Below, piece after piece: positions 57,290-64,000 of a DNA stretch of 64,000 bases. This DNA is from Plantago major (Eukaryota > Streptophyta > Magnoliopsida > Lamiales > Plantaginaceae). The stretch covers positions 19,844,765 to 19,908,764 of the forward strand of contig CM048840.1 in the NCBI GenBank assembly GCA_026545765.1, in the 5' to 3' direction. The notes beneath the pieces are model-generated. The model was not told where the DNA came from and made no database searches. It saw nothing but the letters and a program-made list of their open reading frames with translations. How positions within the stretch are numbered: position 1 is the stretch's first letter; each line of letters opens with the position of its first letter. Both the position numbers and the translations under genes were made by a program.

Positions 57290-58397
57290 TTAATTCCCCT
57301 TGTAACCTTTATTTTGCCAAATAAGCTGCCACACAGATTTCTTAGATATAGTTATCTACTAAAATGCCACAAAAATATGGCTCCAGAAATATAAAGAGCC
57401 AAACTAATAGTGTAGTGAGAAAAAAACGTGGCATAGTAAAAAAAAAATTTATCCAAAAAAATTTGCACCATCAATCTCTCCTCATAAACCCTAATAAAAT
57501 TCAAATTAAATACTCATATCTAAATATCGAATCCATACCACCTCTAGAAAATTACAAATACCATACGATTATTTTTTTAGTTTCTACAATATCCATTTGT
57601 CTTGTATAAAACATACTTGTGATTAAGTTCTTATTCAACTAAACCATTTACGTATTTAGAGGTTTTTATAGTGGCATGCCATGTGAAATATTTAACAATT
57701 TTCAGGATCATTTCGTAATTTAATAGGCAAATATGTTAATGCAATTGAGTTTAGTCGATGATCCATCTACCACGGGACAGCCATGTGGCAAATAAGAGGT
57801 TAGTGAGGTAATTATATTTTATAAAAGGCTATTTTGGCTATTACTTTTTTTTCAAGAGGCTACTTTGACAATAAACCCGTAATGCCCCGCGCCCCCGCCC
57901 CCTTACGTGTCGAGATTCGACCCCTTCGGTCGACACAGTTAGTCATAGCGGACTTTAATGACCTAATGGCTATAGTATCAAAATATATATTTACTTTTCT
58001 ACACACCTTTTTCACTCATTCACACACTGATTCACACACTGAGATATTTATAATGGGTCAGTGATATCTGATACAGAGCAAATAAATGTTAAAATTAATT
58101 ATTGAAAATAAAGGTGTACCAGAACCGTTTTTTATTCTATTAAACTTTGGATGCAAAGTACATCATTTTATACCTCACTCTCATAAGAGACCTTTTTTTT
58201 AATCGTCCATTAGCTACTACAAATCAAAGTTTACAATGTAATTACAATTGAAATGTTTATTTCATTCCATTGGTAGAATCTAACTTTAAATAAAACATTT
58301 ACAAGTTAAACTTCATGTGATAGTATTCATCCATAAATTATTTTGTCATCAAATAAAATAATGATATTTTAATTAAGGGCATGAATGTTTTTTATTG

Positions 58398-58453
58398 ACA
58401 ACATATGTACGTCTCTAGATAAGTTATCCAGAGACCGTCTTTTATGAGGCTTA
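58398..58453. mobile_element. Fragment of the MULE-type MITE family
   Basis: TCTCTAGATAAGTTATCCAGAG followed by ACCGTCTTTTATGAGGC matches the right end of the element at 24644-24887. Confidence 0.6.
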
Positions 58454-58590
58454 GGCTCTGTTCTATTCATCTGAAAACTCATTAATTTCAGTTCAGTTCA
58501 GATTCATTCAGTTCAGTTCTGATTAGTGTTTTTTATACTACAAATAAATTCAGTTCAGTTCAGTTCTGCTCAGACGAAGAGAACGTAGCC
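58454..58590. mobile_element. Tourist (PIF/Harbinger-type) MITE
   Basis: A 137-bp element with ends GGCTCTGTTCT and AGAACGTAGCC, flanked by TTA at 58451-58453 and 58591-58593, the usual PIF/Harbinger target duplication. The interior is dense in CAGTTCAGTTC repeats. Confidence 0.75.
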
Positions 58591-58621
58591 TTACTCATCA
58601 ATCATCATCTAATTAATTTAC

Positions 58622-58873
58622 CACAAAGTCTTCTGAGAGTCAATAGACGGCATCTACATAACTTATCTAGCAAAATGACATATGTTATCAATAAAATTAT
58701 CGATCTTATTAATCAAAACGTCTATGTTCTCAACATCGGTGTTTTTTATATTACATGGCAACCCATTTCGTTAACAACATAGACATTTTGATTTAGAACA
58801 TTGATGGTTTTCTTATAACATAGGTTTGGTCTCTAAATAAGTTATCTAGAGGCCGTATCTCAGCAGACTTTGT
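58622..58873. mobile_element. MULE-type MITE, second copy
   Basis: Starts CACAAAGTCTTCTGAGAG and ends CTCAGCAGACTTTGTG. The interior (TCTATGTTCTCAACATCGGT, TTCGTTAACAACAT) aligns with the copy at 24644-24887. Target duplication is unclear. Confidence 0.7.
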
Positions 58874-58946
58874 GAAATCCGTTAGGCTATCCTTTGATTT
58901 ATAACATTATTTGCTTGATAATATAGATCGGTATCTAAATAAGTTA

Positions 58947-59021
58947 GGCTATGTTCTCTTCATTTAAAAACTTATTAATTTTAGTTCAGTTTAGTTATGT
59001 TGAGACGAATATAGCGTAGAC
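58947..59021. mobile_element. Short Tourist-like MITE derivative
   Basis: A 75-bp copy starting GGCTATGTTCTC and ending ATAGCGTAGAC, flanked by TTA on both sides (58944-58946 and 59022-59024). It is probably an internally deleted relative of 58454-58590. Confidence 0.55.
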
Positions 59022-59309
59022 TTATCTAGATACCGTTAGATATCCGCTATTAGCTACCGTCTACCGATATATGTTGATATTGATAGATTTAATGAGGGAT
59101 TATTAGAATGTGAGCATGTTAAACATGGAGTAGAGACTTGAATTGTAAATGTAGATAGAAGATTAAACAAAAGTATAAAATGACAAGAGAAAAAATCCAC
59201 CTACCTCCAATAAAACCATTTCGTCTTCACACCAGCTAACAATCAACACAAACAAACAGAAGAGAAAGTGAGCAACAGATCAAAAACCTATCAAGAACAA
59301 GGTTCAATA

Positions 59310-60757
59310 ATGGCTTCTTCCATCTCATCTACAGCGCTCACACCATCTCTCCACCTTAAACCATCAACCAAATTCACTCCCCTCTCTTCCTCCAGCTCAG
59401 TCTTCTTCACCCAAAAATTCACTACCCGGGCTAGGCTTTCATTCAATCGGCCCAGAAAGTCCCAAAATAGGGGCTTTTCTTGTAACTGTCTGTTCGGGCT
59501 CGGAGTGCCGGAGCTTGTCGTCATTGCTGGTGTGGCAGCGCTTGTTTTTGGCCCCAAGAAGTTGCCGGAAGTGGGTCGGAGTTTCGGCAAGACGATTAAG
59601 AGCTTTCAACAGGTTGAAAAATCTCATCTTTTTCTTCATTTCATGTTTTTTGTACTTCATCTTATGTTAGACTGCTAGTAGCTAATTGATTTATTACTTA
59701 ATTTAGGTAACACATACATTATTTTCAGTGCATTTGATCTAATCATTGAAAAGTGAGTGTCAAGCTGTAGCTTATCTTGACAAAGTGATTGGATTTGGAT
59801 TTGGATTGGGGTATAGTATTTAGGAAATCAAGTGATTTTTGTATCACTGAAATTTAAGGTGGGTTTTGAGTAAAGTGAGATTTTTTGAGGAGCTATTATG
59901 AGTTACTATCGGTCATTCTTGAGAAAGAAAAGGGTTATTGATTCAAAGCCATAGTGAGATAGGGGGCAGAGTGCAGAGTGAAAGAGAATGTTAAGTACAT
60001 CTTTGATTGTTGGCGAAAGGCTCAAGTTGAGGAGCCCGGTGCTGTGGTATCTGATGGTCTAGCCGTCTAGTTTTCTACGACTAAAAAGAAACATCTATAC
60101 CATCGCTACGATGAGGTCCTCTATAGTGACCTATTATTGATCATAGGTTGAGGCCTGTCAATAGCCTGTTTGCTTATATGAGTTGTACCTAATCAGAACT
60201 GATTCATTTTAGTCAATTATATGGATGTTCCTTTACTCTTCTCGGGATAAAGCATGCAGTTTATAAGCACCCAAGGGTTGGAGTTGAACGGAAACTGTGA
60301 GCCTTATCTGCAAACATTGTAAAATCCTACTCCTAGACTCTGAGCCAGTAAATAGTCTGCTTAAAAAGACCACATGTAGATCATAAAGCTCATTAGTTGA
60401 TATTAGAGGCAGATAGTTTACAAAAGTAACACAATTGACATATTATCTCTAACAGAGAAAGGCTGAAGTTTGTGTTGTTTCCGCAAGTCTTCAATGCCAT
60501 TAATATTCAGCACTGCTGTAGTAGTTGTGGGTTTTCCAGTTCTGTCCCCTTCCTATTTTCATTATTGCTTGTGTATACATTATTTTGGAAATGAAGACAT
60601 TTATTGATACATCCAATCACAGGCTGCAAAAGAATTTGAATCAGAACTAAAGAAAGATGGTGAGCCTTCTGAGGACCCTGAAGGCGAGAAGATTACAGCC
60701 GTGAGTGAGGAAGCAAAGCAAGAGGTTAAAGTCCCAAGCACGAAAGAGAGTTCTTAG
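59310..60757 (+). CDS. TATA: Sec-independent (twin-arginine) translocase subunit TATA/THA4, chloroplastic
   Basis: Exons 59310-59612 and 60623-60757 (145 residues), with the intron in phase 0. Residues 1 to about 58 form a Ser/Thr-rich chloroplast transit peptide ending near FSCNCLFG. The mature protein has one membrane helix, GVPELVVIAGVAALVFG, with the conserved Glu68. The FGPKKLPEVG hinge and amphipathic helix (KTIKSFQQAAKEFESELKK) follow, then an acidic tail. TatA/Tha4 oligomerises at the thylakoid membrane with the TatC-Hcf106 receptor, to move folded twin-arginine proteins into the lumen. The length and order are normal for plant Tha4. An intron of about 1 kb has no recognised insertion. 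The gene is convergent with MED14. Confidence 0.95.
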
Positions 60758-61452
60758 AACCAAGTCATTTCAACTTGGTGTCAGAATTGGTTCTACCCAC
60801 TTGTTCTTGTTGTAATGTGTACGGGACTCGCATTTTCATACAATTAGCTTATTTACAAGAACTGTTGACAGTGTATTAAATTTTGGTTTTGTTGGAGTAA
60901 GAGAAAAATAGGAAGGCTTTTGACATTGTTGTCAAATTAGATTTATGTTGGAATAACAGGCTCCCTCTCAGGTTATCTTTTCCGTTCACGTCCATTTAGA
61001 TCTTTTCTGTATTGTATGGTAATGCAGTACACTTGGTCCCCTAACTTCTTGCCCCTAATACTTGTCCGTTAGACACATGGTTGAGCCGAAAAGTCTGCTC
61101 TGACAACATTGACAAGCAGGCGAGAAACAGGGAATTGAAAAGATTTCACATCCGTATTGATAATTCCTGAAGCATAAAGCAATTTACAAATTACAACAAT
61201 ACTACAAATTTCCTAACTACAGAGAATCAAGTAAATTGATGTAATCCAAGTACATGCAAATGTGCAATGGAGAATAACTGTACAATGGAAAATCAAACGA
61301 GAGCATAACCTAGCTAGTTTGCTAAAAGATTAAACTGAACCCAACACTCCCCTAAACTATCTAATCTCATCCCAAGTAAACAAACAACAAAATTGCCTTG
61401 CCTCCTCTAGTCCTGCAAAAGGTTGCAGTTAGACCCGAGGCATGTTGTGCGA
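60758..61452. other. Spacer between convergent TATA and MED14 genes
   Basis: About 700 bp should contain both 3' untranslated regions and poly(A) sites. No coding, RNA or transposon feature was recognised. Confidence 0.4.
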
Positions 61453-63514
61453 TCATCTACATATACCATCCCGTAGTCCTTGAAGGCAACCGTGGAGTGT
61501 TCTTTGAACACTCTCTGCAACTAACCTCAACCGACCCTGGTTAACATCACCACCAGAATTCATTTCAATAGTACGAACCACTTTCTGTTTAGATTTTTCC
61601 CAATCTTCAATCCTCAACCAGCAGGCCCTACCTCCATGGCTTCCTTCCATTCCGAGGAAAGAAACCGTAGGGTTCTCAATGAATGTGTATCTTAATCTAA
61701 CAGAAACACAATATGGTAACCAAGCGGCCCCACCAGCAGCATTCATATGAGGTATGTGGCTTGGATCAAGAACAACTGTCAATGCAAAGTCGACCGAGTT
61801 GTGGGGTCGATCATATTGAATGTTACTTTTTGATGCAGATGAATTTTCAGAGTTCCCATTAAATCCCACATGATTTTCAAGACAAAGCTCGATACGGGAT
61901 TTTTGGGCAGGGGCTAAGTCAGGCGATTGTACTTGAGCTAGTCCTTTCTTCCATGCTATGAGTTTTAAAAACTCTCGTAGGACTGAAATAGGTAGAGTCA
62001 GGAGGGTGATGAACGAAGCAACTCGAGATGCATCATAGGGCTCTGATGCAACACGCCGTGTGAAATAGTCACATATCTCGTTTATTTCTGACTGGGTTAA
62101 TTCTTCCTGGGCAGCATTTGGGTTCTGTTGCTGTTGTTGAGATTGATGAAATCTTTTTACACTTAATACTTGGAGAAGAAGTTGGACTCTGTGAACACTA
62201 ACAGCAAACACGTAACCCCTGCAAATGAATTTCAATATTAGAAACAGTAGGGACCTTGTCGTGCACAAGAGCTAAATGAAAGATAAAAGGTGTTTGAGTT
62301 ATATAAACAAGGCTGTATCAGTAATAAGAACCCATACCTCAATGGGTGGTTCCATATCCTACACCTATTTTCTTTAGGAATAAAAAGAAATAGCCTCATA
62401 AAAAAAGTATGAAGGATTACTCAAGGCCATACCCAACAAAGAAGCGCAGGGCTGGTTGCTCCTGATCTAAATTCAATAAAGCTCCTTCATTATCCTTCAG
62501 AATTGACCCGAGGATCTCGTTTAAAAGTTCCGGTAACTGTGCGAATAGCCACAGTACTCCAAGATACTTAAGAATACCTCTAAGGACTTTTTTGAGTGCC
62601 ACAAGAGGAACCCAGCCACCACCATAGCCTCCATCATCTCCAAGTCCAATAATAGCAGTATTCAGCTCTCCTCTAACATGAGCCGGTACACCAGAAGCAG
62701 GTGATCTACGTAATTGGTTCACAATAGCTACATTAGATGATCCTGAAATAGCATTTCCGGTGCGATTGAGACCTGCTATAGCATTCCCTGTCCGAGAGAC
62801 AGTGGAGTTATTAGCAAGGTTAGTTCTATTGGCAGTGGAGACCTGTGGTGTTGAACTTGGGTTCAAGTTACTAGAATTAGGCAAACCAAGTGCCTGTTGA
62901 GCATTTGGAAAATTAGAATCTATGCCGTTCAGTTCCTGAGCTACGTGCTCCATGATAAAAGGCCGAAATTGTGGACAAGGAAGGGATCCTCCATTGGGAG
63001 CACCCACTTTAGGTGGGGTAGCCGGTTGCAACCACACCTGATCTCCAGCAAAACATCGCATATCAACTGCAAAATTTTTCCGATATATTATCCTAATCCA
63101 ATACGGGCCTCTAAGTACTACAGAAACATCAATAGGCAATAGTGAACTTGGGACCATGCCGGTGCTTCCTCTTCCAGCAGCAGCAGCTGCAGCTGCAGCT
63201 GCAGCTGCTAACATGGCAGCTGCATGACTGTTATGAGGCCCAAGAGCCCCGGTCGATGTAGGTACACCAGGGTTCACAATTGGACTAGACAAAGCTTGAG
63301 TGGTGTTGGTATTGGAATTCACAGGCAAATTTTGAGCTGGCATATATCCGTTTTGCTTCAAAGTAGAGGATGGTGTAATGCCAGGAACACCTGATACTGG
63401 AGCAGCTCGTGCAGGCCTTGTGGCCGCAGCAAGAGCATGCAACGGTCCAGCAGTTAACCGAATGCAATCTAATAGGGATGCGACCTCACCTCCATTAATA
63501 AAATCTTCAAGAAA
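61453..63514 (-). CDS. MED14: Mediator complex subunit 14 (MED14), last two exons
   Basis: Exons 63514-62433 and 62218-61453 give the C-terminal 615 residues. The Gly at the junction is split between them (FFVG then GYVFAVS). Upstream exons lie beyond 64000, since 63515-64000 is intron. MED14 is the backbone linking head, middle and tail of Mediator, which couples transcription factors to RNA polymerase II in the nucleus. Landmarks: INGGEVASLLDCIRLTAGPL, a run of alanines (AAAMLAAAAAAAAAAAG), VSVVLRGPYWIRIIYRKNFA, DMRCFAGDQVWLQPATPP, KKVLRGILKYLGVLWLFAQL, then VHRVQLLLQVLSVKRFHQSQ and ICDYFTRRVASEPYDASRVA. The C-terminus ends LHGCLQGLRDGICR. The Arabidopsis homologue is STRUWWELPETER. A Gln run and an Asn/Ser-rich low-complexity linker are present. 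Confidence 0.93.
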
Positions 63515-64000
63515 CTGCGAAGAAAGAAAATATGTCAACGCTACATGTTTCTGTAACCAAGTAGTAGACGGGTAAAGGATTTGCTAGATATAGACGAACA
63601 GGACAAAAGGAAGGAAATCATCCATATTCAAACAGCACAAGTTTCTAGATAAAAGATAAATATAAGCTGGAAATAAATAAAAGTTTGATAAGAGAGGGAA
63701 TTAAGTAGGATACAGGTTTTCCATTTAAGGTAGGGAAAGATGATATTGGGACAGACAAAAAGGAAAGTGCGGAGATGAGACTGGGATGGAGGGAGTGTAC
63801 AATAACTGTTTTTAGGAAGTTTTCATAGTATTTCAGGGACTCAGACCAGGCAGCAGAAAACTATAATAAATCAGCACAAAAGGCCACATGTCATGCGTAG
63901 CAAATAGTTCAGAGATTGGAACTCTTAATCTCTTTCTTAAGAAGGTAGGTGCCACTAGAATGCTCACGTATAGATATAAAAGAACAGAAAGGAAAAAATA
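63515..64000 (-). other. MED14 intron (partial), with a Stowaway-like end
   Basis: AG acceptor at 63515-63516 on the minus strand. GGGATGGAGGGAGTGTA at about 63782-63798 resembles one end of a Stowaway MITE, but the opposite end was not found. The next exon is not within the window. Confidence 0.5.

Larger units (their letters stand above)
56186..59309. other. MITE-rich spacer upstream of the TATA gene
   Basis: No gene was recognised. Frames at 56580-56858 (with repeated acidic EEDN) and 57364-57609 have no known domain. The stretch holds microsatellites, two Tourist-like MITEs plus a partial one, MULE-type MITE copies and a GC-rich hairpin at 57907-57936. The TATA promoter should lie close to 59309. 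Confidence 0.5.

Noticed and set aside
57364..57609. 81-codon Lys-rich frame
   Set aside because: Composition follows the A-rich DNA, with no domain or conserved motif.
63782..63798. Isolated GGATGGAGGGAGT Stowaway-like ends here and at about 38200 and 53433
   Set aside because: Only one end of the inverted repeat is visible at each place, so no element boundaries can be drawn.

Overview
This is plant nuclear DNA, almost certainly from a eudicot. It is AT-rich, its genes are widely spaced and have GT-AG introns, and it encodes a chloroplast twin-arginine translocase subunit, a plant-type MED14, a DUF1685 protein and a GH17-X8 protein. It carries the usual plant transposon families (Ty3/gypsy, Helitron, CACTA, hAT, Stowaway, Tourist, MULE-MITE, LINE). 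The species cannot be told from the sequence.

Left third (1-14728): a nest of transposons. A decayed Helitron on the + strand runs from the left part of the window to its hairpin-CTAG 3' end at 14728. It is split twice. A Tat-lineage gypsy element on the - strand enters from the left edge and ends at 3518. A 5956-bp CACTA element (5104-11059) is flanked by a TTT duplication. A Stowaway-like MITE lies inside the CACTA element. All the coding regions here are broken.

Middle (15600-38014): the first host genes. They are a two-exon DUF1685 gene (-), a small basic protein of unknown function (-), a 13-exon ankyrin-TPR gene like Arabidopsis TPR10 (+), an intronless PRA1-family gene (-) and a 10-exon DPH2 gene for diphthamide synthesis (-). 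Exon joins were read from splice sites and reading frame, and every one closes in frame. Introns and spacers hold a LINE fragment, a MULE-type MITE, a 685-bp hAT-type element and a bare poly(A) insertion with a 15-bp target duplication.

38200-44700: a degenerate repeat array with tRNA-primer-like motifs, then a complete but inactive gypsy chromovirus (-) with two 559-bp LTRs.

45300-56190: a tandem duplication of a secreted GH17 plus X8/CBM43 protein (45517-47022 and 53078-54629, both +). Both copies keep the fold motifs but have lost both catalytic glutamates (the general acid is Asn and the nucleophile is Gln), so they look like glucan-binding pseudoenzymes. The duplication includes promoter and 3' flank. 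The 3' flank of copy 2 is split by a 1264-bp hAT-type insertion with a perfect 8-bp duplication. Between the copies lie repeat-derived DNA, hairpin arrays, microsatellites and a LINE remnant.

Right end (56200-64000): a MITE-rich spacer, then the chloroplast TATA (THA4) gene (+) convergent with the 3' part of MED14 (-), whose upstream exons lie beyond the window.

The genes do not form a pathway together. The most unusual signals are the paired inactive GH17 proteins and three separate sets of repeats whose units keep a common core but have different, self-complementary stems.
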